Shown here: positions 25,771-36,567 of the stretch, one piece after another | Position numbering within the stretch: the first letter of the stretch is position 1 | Layout: every line of letters starts with the position of its first letter | DNA from: CAZKGE01 sp964541695 | GTDB taxonomy: Bacteria > Bacillota > Clostridia > Christensenellales > CAG-138 | Assembly: GCA_964541695.1 (NCBI GenBank) | Contig: CAZIRB010000003.1 | Span: forward strand, 6,530 to 70,529 | Length of the DNA: 64,000 bases | Direction of reading: 5' to 3' | Notes under the pieces: generated by a model | The model's database searches: none | The model's input: only the letters and a program-made list of their open reading frames with translations | What the model was told of the DNA's origin: nothing | Made by a program: the position numbers and the translations under genes

Positions 25771-26640
25771 ATGCAAAAGGTATTCGTTATCGGCGGCGCC
25801 GCGCTCGACATCACGGGCCGGCCCACCGCCGTCATGCGGCCGCGCGATTCGAACATTGGACGCGTGCGGCTTTCGGTCGGCGGCGTCGGCCACAACATCG
25901 CCAAGGCGCTGACGCGCTACGATCTTGCCGTCGAGCTGATCACGGCCGTCGGGACGGATTTCCGCACCGGCATGATCGAGCGCGACTGCGCGGACTTCGG
26001 CATCGGTTTATCGCACACGCTGCGCGCCGACGGCCCCGGCGCGACGTACTTAAATATCCTCGACGAGGACGGCGATATGCTCACCGCCATCAACGACATG
26101 GAGATCATCGACGCGCTGACGCCGGCGTTTTTTGAGACGAAGCTCAATGTCCTGAACGCGGCCGACATGTGCGTGCTCGACGCGAACCTCTCGCCGGAGG
26201 CGCTTAGCTATCTTGCCGAACGCCTGACCTGCCCGATATTCTACGAGCCGGTCAGCTGCGCCAAGGCCCGGCGCATCGGCACGCATATCGGCCGGTGTTT
26301 TGCCGTCAAGCCGAACCGCTTTGAGGCGGCGCACCTGTCCGGCTGCTCGTGCGACACGCTGCGCGGCGTGTACCGCGCGGCGGACTGGTTCCTCGGGCAA
26401 GGGACGAAGCGCGTGTTCATCTCGCTTGCAAACGAAGGCATCTACTGGGCAGACGCGGACGGCTGCGGCCACATCCCCGCCGAGGGCGCCCCCGTCGTGG
26501 ATACGACCGGCGCAGGCGACGCGATGTGCGCGGCGATCGTATACGGCTGCATCGCCGGCAAATCCACCGAGCAGTGCGCGGCGGACGGAAACCACGAGAG
26601 CGCGTGCGTCTGCGCGCGCCCAAGGCAGGAGGGCGTATGA
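25771..26640 (+). CDS. psuK: PfkB-family kinase, probable pseudouridine kinase
   Basis: 289 residues. Probably phosphorylates pseudouridine to pseudouridine 5'-phosphate for the PsuG step encoded next. N-terminal ribokinase fold (VIGGAALDITGRPTAVMRP), GGVGHNIAKAL (about 31), and the catalytic DTTGAGDAMCAAIVYG (about 244), where the Asp of GAGD is the base. The stop overlaps the psuG ATG (GTATGA). The C-terminus after the GAGD helix is somewhat short against E. coli PsuK and ends close to an assembly gap, so the last 20 residues deserve caution. Confidence 0.88.
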   Translation: MQKVFVIGGAALDITGRPTAVMRPRDSNIGRVRLSVGGVGHNIAKALTRYDLAVELITAVGTDFRTGMIERDCADFGIGLSHTLRADGPGATYLNILDEDGDMLTAINDMEIIDALTPAFFETKLNVLNAADMCVLDANLSPEALSYLAERLTCPIFYEPVSCAKARRIGTHIGRCFAVKPNRFEAAHLSGCSCDTLRGVYRAADWFLGQGTKRVFISLANEGIYWADADGCGHIPAEGAPVVDTTGAGDAMCAAIVYGCIAGKSTEQCAADGNHESACVCARPRQEGV

Positions 26641-26659
26641 ACGAAGCGTCAACGCATCT

Positions 26660-26759
26660 NNNNNNNNNNNNNNNNNNNNNNNNNNNNNNNNNNNNNNNNN
26701 NNNNNNNNNNNNNNNNNNNNNNNNNNNNNNNNNNNNNNNNNNNNNNNNNNNNNNNNNNN
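26660..26759. other. Assembly gap of 100 N flanked by identical 55-bp ends
   Basis: Bases 26605-26659 and 26760-26814 are identical, so the two contigs overlap by 55 bases and were not merged. Removing the N run and one copy joins psuK directly to psuG with no missing sequence. Confidence 0.95.
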
Positions 26760-26791
26760 TGCGTCTGCGCGCGCCCAAGGCAGGAGGGCGT

Positions 26792-27706
<915 letters not shown>

Positions 27707-27727
27707 AGAACGAGGGAACGAAATATC

Positions 27728-27760
27728 AAAGCGGGGACGCAATGCGTCCCCGCTTTTGTT
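27728..27760 (+). terminator. Terminator after psuG
   Basis: 13-bp stem AAAGCGGGGACGC, AAT loop, followed by TTTTGTTTA. Strong Rho-independent shape. Confidence 0.9.
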
Positions 27761-27796
27761 TATAAGATGGTTTTTTGCGGGGCGAAAGATTCTCTT

Positions 27797-27991
27797 GCAG
27801 GGGCGCCGCCCCTGCACCCCGCCAAAGGGCCGAAGGCCCTTTGGAAAACCCGGATAGCTCCACAGTCCTTCCTGCAAGCCCATAGTTCAGAGCTAAGCGA
27901 TACCCGCGGAAGCCAAACTTGCCTTCGTTTTTTCCTTGCGGGTTCCAAGGGTCTCAGACCCTTGGCGGGTGCGCGAGGGCAAAGCCCTCGC
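27797..27991. repeat. Intergenic hairpin-repeat cluster (R1)
   Basis: The 305 bases between the psuG terminator and glgP hold two pairs of modules: GCAGGGGC/GCCCCTGC (27797-27815) with CCAAAGGGCC/GGCCCTTTGG (27822-27844), and CCAAGGGTC/GACCCTTGG (27945-27965) with GCGAGGGC/GCCCTCGC (27973-27991). No gene is seen. Confidence 0.8.
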
Positions 27992-28065
27992 ACCGTTCCC
28001 TTTGACGAAGGTTTGGAGTCAGAGCCTCCAACGTGCCCCGTCCCCCGTTCCCGTGCCCCCGTCCC

Positions 28066-30435
28066 TTAAAACAGCTTCAGCGGCTCGTGCGGCGGCAGTT
28101 TCTCGATCCGCCAGATATCGCGCGCGTACTCGAGCACCGTGCGGTCGGAGGAGAAGCGTCCCGCGGACGCGGCGTTGATCAGACACTTGCGGCCGAACGC
28201 GATGCGGTCCGCATAGTCGGTGATCGCGGTTAGCTTACGGGCGGCGTAGGGCATGAACTCGAGCAGCACGTAATAGCGGTCCGGCCGCTCCCAACCGCTG
28301 CCGAAGAGCAGAGCGCGGTGCAGGTCCGAAAACGCGCCGCTGTTGTCGTCGGACAGCGTGCCGTCGATCAGCGTATCGACGACGCGGCGCACGCGCGGCT
28401 CGCAGTCGTAAATCGTCTTGGGGCTGTACTCAGAGCGCATGGCGTTCAGCGTGTCGACCGAATAGCCGAAGATATAGTTGTTCGCCTCGCCGGCCTCGGC
28501 AACGATCTCGACGTTCGCGCCGTCGAGCGTGCCGAGCGTGACGGCGCCGTTGAGCATCAGCTTCATGTTGCCCGTGCCGGACGCCTCGGTGCCCGCGGGC
28601 GAAATCTGCTCCGAGATGTCCGCGGCCGGGATGATGTGCTCGGCGTAGGAGCAGTTGTAGTTCTGCACGAACACGACGCGCATTTTGTCGGCCACGCCGG
28701 GGTCGCCGTTGACAAGGTCCGCGAGCGCGTTGATATACTTGATGACCGCCTTGGCGCGGATATAGCCCGGCGCGGCTTTCGCGCCGAATATAAACGCCGT
28801 CGGCGGGAAGTCCGGCAGCCCGCCGTCCTTGATGCTGAGGTACAGGTCCATGATCGAGAACGCGTTGAGCAGCTGGCGCTTGTACTCGTGCATGCGCTTG
28901 ACCTGCACGTCGAACACGAAGTCCGGCGGCAGCTCGACGCCCTCGCGCCGCAGAATCAGCGCGGACAGCTGCTCCTTCTTTTCGCGCTTGACCGCGTTGA
29001 ACGCCAGCACGTCGCCGTCGGACGTGTGGCGTTTTAAATCGTCCAAGCGGCAAAGGTCCGTCAAAAACCCGTCCCCGATGCGTTTTTTGAGAAATTCGCA
29101 CAGCTCCGGATTGCACAGCCCCAGCCAGCGGCGCGGCGTGATGCCGTTCGTCTTGTTCTGGAACCGGTCCGGGTAGAGCGCGTGCCAATGCTTGAGCACG
29201 TCGTTTTTGAGTATCTCGGTATGGATCGCGGCCACGCCGTTGACGACGCGGCTGCAGTATACCGCAAGGTTTGCCATATGGATCGTCTGGCCCTGGATGA
29301 TCGAATAGACCGTGCAGTCGAGATTTTTCTGCATCAGCTCGCCGCACAGCACGGCGTTGATGCGGTAGATGATATCAAATATCTCCGGCAGCACGCTCTT
29401 GAACAGCTCGACGTCCCATTTCTCGAGCGCCTCGCTCATGACGGTGTGGTTCGTATACGAGAACGTGTTCTTCGCAATCTCGAGCGCCTTTTCAAACGGC
29501 AGCCCCTCGCGCATGAGCAGCCGGATAAGCTCCGGAACGCTGACCGTCGGGTGCGTGTCGTTGAGCTGGATCGAAACGTAGTCCGCAAACTGCTCGAACG
29601 GCCGGTTCTCGCGCTTGAACCTGCGCAAAATGTCCTGCAGCGACGCGCTGGACAAAAAATACTGCTGCTTGAGGCGCAGCCTCTTGCCCGCCGCCGTCGT
29701 GTCGTTCGGATAGAGAACGCGCGTAATGTCCTCGACGGCGTTTTTTTCCAGCACCGCGAGCGCGTATTCCTGGTCGTTGAACAGCTGAAAATCAAAATCC
29801 TGCACAGCCTCGCTCTGCCAGAGCCGCAATGTGCCGATGTTGTCCGTGTGATACCCGATGACGGGCATGTCGTACGGCACGGCGCGCACGGTCACGTCGG
29901 AAAACGTGACGAGCACCTCGTGCGTGTCGCGGCGGCGGCTCCACGGGTCGCCCTGCCGCTGCCAGTCGTCGGCCTGCTCGCTCTGGAAACCGTCGACAAA
30001 CCGCTGTTTAAACAGCCCGTACTTATACCGGATGCCGTAGCCGTCGAGCGGCAGCTCGAGCGTCGCGGCCGAGTCCAGAAAGCACGCGGCAAGGCGCCCC
30101 AGGCCCCCGTTGCCGAGCGCCGCGTCCTCGATCTCCTCAAACATCGAAAAATCAAGCCCTTTTTGGGCAAACGCCTCGCGCGCCTGGTCAAAAACACCGA
30201 GCGCAAGGAGGTTGTTGTATACGCTGCGGCCCACGAGATACTCCGCGCTGAAATAATACGCGGCGCGGGCGCGCTCGTGCGCGTGCCGGCTCTCGTACCA
30301 TTCGTCGGCGATCTCGGCCATCACGACGCCGGACAGCGCGTCGTGCAGCTGCGCCGCCGTCGCGCGCTCCAGCGTCGTCTGATGGTTCTCCACCAGCGAG
30401 TGCTCGATCTTCTCCATGAGGTTTTTGATCTTCAT
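28066..30435 (-). CDS. glgP: Glycogen/alpha-glucan phosphorylase
   Basis: 789 residues. Phosphorolysis of alpha-1,4-glucan to glucose 1-phosphate, PLP dependent. The PLP lysine lies in EASGTGNMKLMLNGA (about 638); other core blocks are AALGNGGLGRLAACFLDS (about 103), NDTHPTVSVPELIR, KTNGITPRRWL and QVKRMHEYKRQLLNA. The ATG at 30435 is preferred to the TTG at 30444, which sits only two bases from the GGGAG site. No other glycogen gene is adjacent. A palindrome covers the promoter area. Confidence 0.95.
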   Translation of the reverse strand: MKIKNLMEKIEHSLVENHQTTLERATAAQLHDALSGVVMAEIADEWYESRHAHERARAAYYFSAEYLVGRSVYNNLLALGVFDQAREAFAQKGLDFSMFEEIEDAALGNGGLGRLAACFLDSAATLELPLDGYGIRYKYGLFKQRFVDGFQSEQADDWQRQGDPWSRRRDTHEVLVTFSDVTVRAVPYDMPVIGYHTDNIGTLRLWQSEAVQDFDFQLFNDQEYALAVLEKNAVEDITRVLYPNDTTAAGKRLRLKQQYFLSSASLQDILRRFKRENRPFEQFADYVSIQLNDTHPTVSVPELIRLLMREGLPFEKALEIAKNTFSYTNHTVMSEALEKWDVELFKSVLPEIFDIIYRINAVLCGELMQKNLDCTVYSIIQGQTIHMANLAVYCSRVVNGVAAIHTEILKNDVLKHWHALYPDRFQNKTNGITPRRWLGLCNPELCEFLKKRIGDGFLTDLCRLDDLKRHTSDGDVLAFNAVKREKKEQLSALILRREGVELPPDFVFDVQVKRMHEYKRQLLNAFSIMDLYLSIKDGGLPDFPPTAFIFGAKAAPGYIRAKAVIKYINALADLVNGDPGVADKMRVVFVQNYNCSYAEHIIPAADISEQISPAGTEASGTGNMKLMLNGAVTLGTLDGANVEIVAEAGEANNYIFGYSVDTLNAMRSEYSPKTIYDCEPRVRRVVDTLIDGTLSDDNSGAFSDLHRALLFGSGWERPDRYYVLLEFMPYAARKLTAITDYADRIAFGRKCLINAASAGRFSSDRTVLEYARDIWRIEKLPPHEPLKLF

Positions 30436-30489
30436 TCCCGGCAATACTCCCTCTTTCGACCGGATAGGCGCTAAAAGCGCATCGGTTTG

Positions 30490-30504
30490 TAGTATAACAT
30501 ACTA
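30490..30504. promoter_or_regulatory. Palindrome upstream of glgP
   Basis: TAGTAT-AAC-ATACTA, a perfect 6+6 inverted repeat between TTGACA (minus strand, about 30512-30507) and the glgP start. Possible operator. Confidence 0.45.
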
Positions 30505-30515
30505 TGCTGTCAAAT

Positions 30516-30543
30516 GCAAAAGACCGCCGCGGCTGCGGCGGTC
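30516..30543 (-). terminator. Terminator of the NlpC/P60 gene
   Basis: 9-bp stem GACCGCCGC/GCGGCGGTC followed on the minus strand by TTTTGC, 19 bases past the stop. Confidence 0.7.
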
Positions 30544-30561
30544 CGTTCTGGAAGCGCTTCC

Positions 30562-31743
30562 CTATTCGATCGGGCGGCGCGCGCACACGAAGTTCCGCTT
30601 CCAATACGAGGACTTCGCGCTGCGGCGCACGACCTCGCCGTTCGCGCTCGACGCGTCGATCATCTCGCCGCTGCCGATGTATATGCCCACGTGCCCCACG
30701 GAGCTGCTGCCGTCCGACTTGAAGAACAGCAGGTCGCCGCGCTTGACGTCGTCGAGGTCGGAGATCTTCTTCCAGCTGCTCGTGCGCGAGAACCCGGCCG
30801 CGTTTAAGCGGCGCGTATAGACGTCCACCTGCCGCAGGCAGTAGTAGACCAGGCCCGAGCAGTCGAACTTCTCCGGCCCCTTCGCGCCGAGCACATACGG
30901 CTTGCCGAGCTGTTTCTTCGCCACGGAGATCATCTTGTCGATGCGCCCCTCGGCGGTCTGCTCGCGCGCCTTGCGCTCGGCCTCCTCGCGCTCCTTCTGG
31001 ATCTCGATCTCCTTGGTGTAGGATACGCGCGCGTCCGGCGAGTTGATCGCCTCGAGCGTCTGCTCGCCCGCCTTGCCGTCCTTGGACAGGTGGTTGCGGT
31101 TCTGGAACTTTTTGACCGCGGAGATCGTGTCCGTGCCGTAGTACCCCGTGATCTGGTTATTGTCGAGATACCCGAGGTCGCACAGCATCTCCTGGAAGTC
31201 CTTGATGTCGTCGCCCTCCGCGCCCTCGCACATCACGTAGGGCTTGGCCTCCTCGGAGAACAGAATCTGCTGCGTCCCCGCGCCGGCGATGCCGTCCTGC
31301 TGCAGCTCGTGCTGCCGCTGGAACAGTTCTACGGCGTACTTGGTCGCGTTGCCGTAATACTGCGTCGGCTCGTCGATGGCCAGGTACCCAAGGTCCATCA
31401 GCCGCGTTTGCAGCTCGGTCACGCGCTCATTCTCGTCGCCCTTCTGCAGCGTCACGTCCGGCGTCGGCACGGCGACGTTTTTTGGATCCGGCGTTTCGAT
31501 CGGGATCGGCGACGGCGTGGGCGTGGCGAGCGCGGCAAGCTGCGCCATGGCCAGCTCCTCCCTGCGCTCGCGCGATTTGGGAACCGTAAATATCAGAATG
31601 ATGCCGACAAGCGCAAAAACAGAAACGCCCGCGATAAACAAACACATCGGCGCGCCTAAACGATAGCACGCGCGCAAAAAGCGCCTGAGCCAACGTATGA
31701 ACCGATGTCGCAGCCTATAGAATAATCGCCGGATAACGTACAT
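30562..31743 (-). CDS. Membrane-anchored NlpC/P60 peptidoglycan hydrolase with two PG-binding domains
   Basis: 393 residues. A basic N-terminus is followed by one helix (LGAPMCLFIAGVSVFALVGI at about 29-48), a Pro/Thr linker and two PG_binding_1 repeats (about 100-155 and 170-228, each with LGYL and an FQ core). A charged helix EIQKEREEAERKAREQ comes next, then a C-terminal NlpC/P60 domain with catalytic Cys in FDCSGLVYY (about 293), His in SVGHVGIYIG (about 351) and the following polar residue region IDASS. It probably cuts D-Glu-mDAP-type stem-peptide bonds outside the membrane in growth or sporulation. Confidence 0.9.
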   Translation of the reverse strand: MYVIRRLFYRLRHRFIRWLRRFLRACYRLGAPMCLFIAGVSVFALVGIILIFTVPKSRERREELAMAQLAALATPTPSPIPIETPDPKNVAVPTPDVTLQKGDENERVTELQTRLMDLGYLAIDEPTQYYGNATKYAVELFQRQHELQQDGIAGAGTQQILFSEEAKPYVMCEGAEGDDIKDFQEMLCDLGYLDNNQITGYYGTDTISAVKKFQNRNHLSKDGKAGEQTLEAINSPDARVSYTKEIEIQKEREEAERKAREQTAEGRIDKMISVAKKQLGKPYVLGAKGPEKFDCSGLVYYCLRQVDVYTRRLNAAGFSRTSSWKKISDLDDVKRGDLLFFKSDGSSSVGHVGIYIGSGEMIDASSANGEVVRRSAKSSYWKRNFVCARRPIE

Positions 31744-31769
31744 GCGCGTTTCTCCACTCCCAAGTACAA

Positions 31770-31798
31770 ATTTTATAAAATGCGCGCGGTTTTTGCAA
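31770..31798 (-). promoter_or_regulatory. Promoter of the NlpC/P60 gene
   Basis: Minus strand TTGCAA (31798-31793), 17 bases, TAAAAT (31775-31770), or TATAAA with a 15-base spacer. Confidence 0.55.
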
Positions 31799-31858
31799 GC
31801 GGCGACATCAAATTGTAATACAATGTTTAAGAATCCACCACAGATTGCGTTTATCCGG

Positions 31859-31888
31859 TTGGCTGGAGCGATGCTGATATGCTATACT
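31859..31888 (+). promoter_or_regulatory. Promoter of the degV-like gene
   Basis: TTGGCT (31859-31864), 18 bases, extended -10 TGCTATACT ending 31888. Confidence 0.6.
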
Positions 31889-31912
31889 GAATCGTACGAA
31901 AGGAGGAGGGAT

Positions 31913-32785
31913 ATGGCAGACTATTTGATCACCACCGAATCGACGAGCGACCTCGCGAAAGAAATCTACGAGGAGCAGAACGTACGCGTCATCCGCATGG
32001 AATACATGATCGACGGCGGCGAGCCGCAATTCGACGAGATGACGGAGGCGTCGGCCTTCGCCATGTTCCGGAAGATGCGCGAGGGCAGCGTCGTGACCAC
32101 CGCCCTGGTCAGCACGGCGCGCTTCTTAGACTTCTGGCGCCCGCTGCTTGCGGAAGGTTTCGACATTTTGCACATCTGCTTTTCCTCCGCGCTCTCCGGC
32201 ACCTACAACTGCGCGCTCGCCGCGGCCGAGGAGCTCTCCGGCGAGTTCCCCGCGCGCTCGATCTACGTCGTGGACAGCCGCGGCGCGTCCGGCGGGCAGG
32301 GCCTGCTCGTGCTGCACGCGGCGGCACAGAAACAGAACGGCCTCTCGCTGTTGGCCTGCCGCGATTTTGCGGAAAGCCAGAAACTGACGGTCGAGCACCT
32401 GTTCACCGTCGACGACCTCGTGTACCTCCGGCGCGGCGGGCGCGTTTCGGCCGCCGCAGCGGCGTTTGGGACGCTGCTCTCAATCAAGCCCGCCATGGAC
32501 ATGGACTTTGAGGGGCATCTCGTGCCGCGCGAGAAGGTCAAGGGCCGGCTCGCCTCCATCAAATGGATCCGCGATCACTTTCTCGCCTCCTACGACCCCG
32601 CGCTGAATCCCTACGTCATCATCTGCCACGCGGACTGCCTCGACGACGCCGAGCGGCTCAAGGCCATGCTGCTCGCCGAGCTGCCGGACCTCGACGTGCG
32701 CTTCTCGTTCATCGGCGCGATCATCGGCGCGCACTCCGGCCCCAGCACGCTCGCACTGTTCTTCCGCGGAAACGGGAGGCGCTGA
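31913..32785 (+). CDS. DegV-family fatty-acid-binding protein (FakB-like)
   Basis: 290 residues. DegV proteins bind a fatty acid and, as FakB, present it to FakA kinase for phospholipid synthesis. Motifs: start LITTESTSDLA, TTALVSTARF (about 61), HICFSSALSGTYNCA (about 86-100) with the Ser contacting the carboxylate, and LVYLRRGGRVSAAAA (about 169). ATG at 31913 preceded by AGGAGGAGG. Monocistronic with its own promoter and terminator; no fakA nearby. Confidence 0.9.
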   Translation: MADYLITTESTSDLAKEIYEEQNVRVIRMEYMIDGGEPQFDEMTEASAFAMFRKMREGSVVTTALVSTARFLDFWRPLLAEGFDILHICFSSALSGTYNCALAAAEELSGEFPARSIYVVDSRGASGGQGLLVLHAAAQKQNGLSLLACRDFAESQKLTVEHLFTVDDLVYLRRGGRVSAAAAAFGTLLSIKPAMDMDFEGHLVPREKVKGRLASIKWIRDHFLASYDPALNPYVIICHADCLDDAERLKAMLLAELPDLDVRFSFIGAIIGAHSGPSTLALFFRGNGRR

Positions 32786-32817
32786 GGCGGCTGTTTGGAA
32801 AGACCCTCTTAGGAAAG

Positions 32818-32853
32818 ACCCGCGGGGCCGCACATGTGGTCCCGCGGGTTTTA
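32818..32853 (+). terminator. Terminator of the degV-like gene
   Basis: ACCCGCGGGGCC/GGTCCCGCGGGT stem with loop GCACATGT (one G/T bulge pair), then TTTTATT. Confidence 0.85.
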
Positions 32854-32866
32854 TTCTCCAAAATAA

Positions 32867-32937
32867 AAGACATCACCGACGATAGTCGTGGCTCTGGCAA
32901 CAAAATGTCGCGGACCACATTCACCGATGATGCCTCT
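32867..32937 (-). ncRNA. Structured RNA motif, copy 1 (stand-alone)
   Basis: Minus strand, three stacked helices. P1 is GGCATCATCG with CGGTGATGTC, P2 is TGTGG with CCACG, and P3 is GCGACA with TGTTGC (loop TTT). Internal loops: TCC against CAGAG, and GTGAA against ACTATCGT. A second copy at 43576-43653 keeps all helices through compensatory changes and has nearly the same loops. A TTGCTT-16-TATATG promoter (32971-32944) would start the RNA at P1. The hairpin is followed by TTTTATTTT, so this copy may be an RNA of about 75 bases. The flank 33000-33074 shows nothing else. I do not recognise the class. Confidence 0.7.
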
Positions 32938-33074
32938 AGCAATCATATATCCAATGTGGGGGAAAAAGCAACGGCCCCATTAAAAACTCAACTTCGCGCC
33001 GTCTGCGCTTGCTGCATCGCAGCGCCCTAGTTCCGCCAACGCCCGCCGGCTCCAGCCTTTTTATTCCTGCGCCC

Positions 33075-34003
<929 letters not shown>

Positions 34004-34007
<4 letters not shown>

Positions 34008-35974
34008 TTGCCCATCACCCGCAGCGCAGCCTGTGCCACCGCGTCCGCGGTGATGCCGAACTCCCTGTAGAGCGCCGCCTGCGGCGCGCTCGCGCCGAAC
34101 GCGTCGCGGCCGACCACCTCGCCGTCGAGCCCGACATACTTGTACCACGGCATCGTCGCGCCCGCCTCTACGGCCACGCGCGCGCGCACGCCCCCGGGCA
34201 GCACGCTTTCGCGGTACGCCGCATCCTGCCGCTCGAACAGCTCCATGCACGGCATCGAGACGATGCGCGCGCAGTAGCCCTGCACGGCCAGGCGGTCCGC
34301 CGCCGCAAACAGCAGCTCGACCTCGGAGCCGCTGCCCATCAGGATCACGTCCGGCCCGTTCTTCGGCTCGCGCAGGATATAGCCTCCCTTGAGCGCGTCC
34401 TTGCCGCTCTTTTCGTACAGCGGCAGCGTCTGCCGGGACAGCGCGAGCGCGACCGGCGCGTCGTTTTCCAGCGCGGCGACATAGCCCGCCGCGACCTCGC
34501 GGCTGTCGGCCGGCCGGAACACGAGCACGTCGGGCGTGGCGCGCAACGCCGCCAGATGCTCGATCGGCTGGTGCGTCGGGCCGTCTTCGCCTACGCCGAT
34601 GCTGTCGTGCGTCAAAATGTACAGCACGGGCAGCTTCATGAGCGCCGAGAGGCGCAGCGCGGGCTTGAGATAGTCCGAGAACACGAAAAACGTGCCGCAG
34701 TACGGCCGGATCCCGCCGTACAGCGCCATGCCGTTGCACGCGCAGGCCATCGCAAACTCGCGCACGCCGAAATGGATGTTCTTGCCGGCGTAATTGTCCG
34801 CCGAGAAATCGCTCTCGCCCTTGAGCACCGTCATGTTGGACGGCGCCAGGTCCGCCGAGCCGCCGAACAGGTTCGGCATATGCGCAAGAAGCCGGTTGAG
34901 CACCTCGCCGGACGCCTGGCGCGAGGCCAGCTTGCCCTCGAAGTGCCAGAACGCCTCGTCATCGGCAAGGTCGGGCGCTTTGCCGCAGTGGTCCTTCGCC
35001 CACTGCGCGGCAAGCTCCGGATACGCTTTTTGATAGCGCGCAAACAGCTTGTTCCAGTCGTCCTCATGGCGCTGCATGGGGGCGGTGACCGTCCCCATAT
35101 AATCGTAAATTTCCTGCGGCAGCGAGAACGGCTCCGTTCCCTCCCAGCCGTAGTGCAGCTTCATCGCGGTCAGGTTGTCCTCGCCGAGCGGCGCGCCGTG
35201 CGCCTTATTCGAGCCCTCGAGCGGCGTGCCGCACGCGATCTTCGTCACAAATATGATCAGGGACGGCCGATCCGTCTCGCGCTTTGCTTCTTCTAGCGCG
35301 CGGGCGATGGCGGCCGTGTCCTCGCCGTTTTCGACCGTCTGCACGTGCCAGCCGAGCGCGTCGAACCGTGCGCCGACATCCTCTGTGAATGCAAGGTCCG
35401 TCGAACCCTCGATCGTGATGCAGTTCCTGTCGTAGAGCGCGATGAGCTTGCCGAGTTTGAGCGTGCCGGCCAGCGACGCGGCCTCGGAGGTTACGCCCTC
35501 CATCATGCAGCCGTCGCCCATCAGTACGTAGGTGTAGTTGTCAACGACGGGATAGTTTTCCCGATTGTAGACGGCCGCCTTGTGCGCCTCCGCCATCGCC
35601 ATGCCGACCGCCATGGCAAACCCCTGGCCGAGCGGGCCCGTGGTCGCCTCGACGCCCGGCGTCAGGCCGTGCTCCGGATGGCCGGGCGTGCGGCTGCCCC
35701 ACTGCCGGAAGGACTTTAGGTCGTCCATCGTGACGCCGTACCCGAACAGGTGCAGCAGCACGTATTCAAGCGCCGACGCGTGCCCACTCGAGAGCACGAA
35801 CCGGTCGCGCGCCGGAAACAGCGGGTTCTTCGGGTTCTGTTTCATCTGCTTCCACAGCGTAAACGCCGCGGGCGCCGCGTCGATCGGCATGCCGGGGTGG
35901 CCGGAGTTCGCCTTCTGCACCGTCTCGGCGGCCAGGACGCGAATCGCGTTGATGACCTGTCTGTCGTTGACCAT
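34004..35974 (-). CDS. tkt: Transketolase
   Basis: 656 residues. Transfers two-carbon units between sugar phosphates in the pentose phosphate pathway. N-terminal GHPGMPIDAAP (His region at about 26), TPP-binding GDGCMMEGVTSEAAS (about 153) with the following Asn, pyrimidine domain DSIGVGEDGPTHQPIEHL (about 465), and C-terminal domain EAGATMPWYKYVG. GGAGGATACT precedes the ATG. Ends in a 4-base overlap with cysK. Probably in one transcript with the ECF gene located upstream (30-base gap). Confidence 0.96.
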
Positions 35975-36003
35975 AGTATCCTCCGAAATAAAATTCTAAG
36001 GGG

Positions 36004-36501
36004 TTAAAACCACCGGGAAATCGAGCTCTTGCGCACGACCAGCGCGACCGCCTGCGCGACCGCCGCGCCGGCAAGACACTGCACGAAGTTGAGCGGCACG
36101 TTCACAATCGCCGCGGCGAAGCCGTACAGCGCCCACTCGTACAGAAAATAGCCGATCGGCACGATCGGCGCGGGCAGGAAAAACGCGAGGCTCTGGCGCT
36201 CGGGCTTGAGCGTGCGGAACAAGAGCGCGGACAGAAGCGCCATGCCGCCCTTAATCACGACTGTCGCGGGCGCGTACAGCCCCCAGCCGAGCAATATGTC
36301 CGCAAGGCCGCTCGCGGCGGCGGCCACGATCGCGCCCCACGCGCCGCCTAGCATATAGGCGGCCGTCAGCACGCCCGCGTCGCCGAGGTTGATGTATCCG
36401 TGTCCGCCCGGCAGCGGGATCGAGATCAGCGTGGTCAAAAGCAGGATGATCGCGGCCAGCACGCCGCCTAGCGCAATCTTTCGAATATATCTTTGATCCA
36501 T
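36004..36501 (-). CDS. ECF transporter S component
   Basis: 165 residues with about five or six hydrophobic helices and the S-component look (IPLPGGHGYINLGDAGVLTA at about 28-47, then GGAWGAIVAAAASGLADILLG). It binds a vitamin or other small ligand and docks to a shared EcfAAT module encoded elsewhere. The HGYINLGD segment resembles the riboflavin-type S family, but the ligand is not determined. The gene begins just after the terminator of the preceding unit and lacks a clear Shine-Dalgarno. It is followed by tkt. Confidence 0.8.
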   Translation of the reverse strand: MDQRYIRKIALGGVLAAIILLLTTLISIPLPGGHGYINLGDAGVLTAAYMLGGAWGAIVAAAASGLADILLGWGLYAPATVVIKGGMALLSALLFRTLKPERQSLAFFLPAPIVPIGYFLYEWALYGFAAAIVNVPLNFVQCLAGAAVAQAVALVVRKSSISRWF

Positions 36502-36504
36502 TTT

Positions 36505-36548
36505 TTACGAAAAGCCCGCTTTCGGCCGATATGCTCCCGAAAGCGGGC
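36505..36548 (-). terminator. Terminator/attenuator between the GGGtGRT gene and ECF-tkt-cysK
   Basis: 12-bp stem GCCCGCTTTCGG/CCGAAAGCGGGC then TTTTCG on the minus strand, 4-13 bases before the ECF start codon. Readthrough would be needed for the downstream genes unless a promoter lies inside. Confidence 0.75.
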
Positions 36549-36567
36549 CTATCCTTTCCGAATTTGC

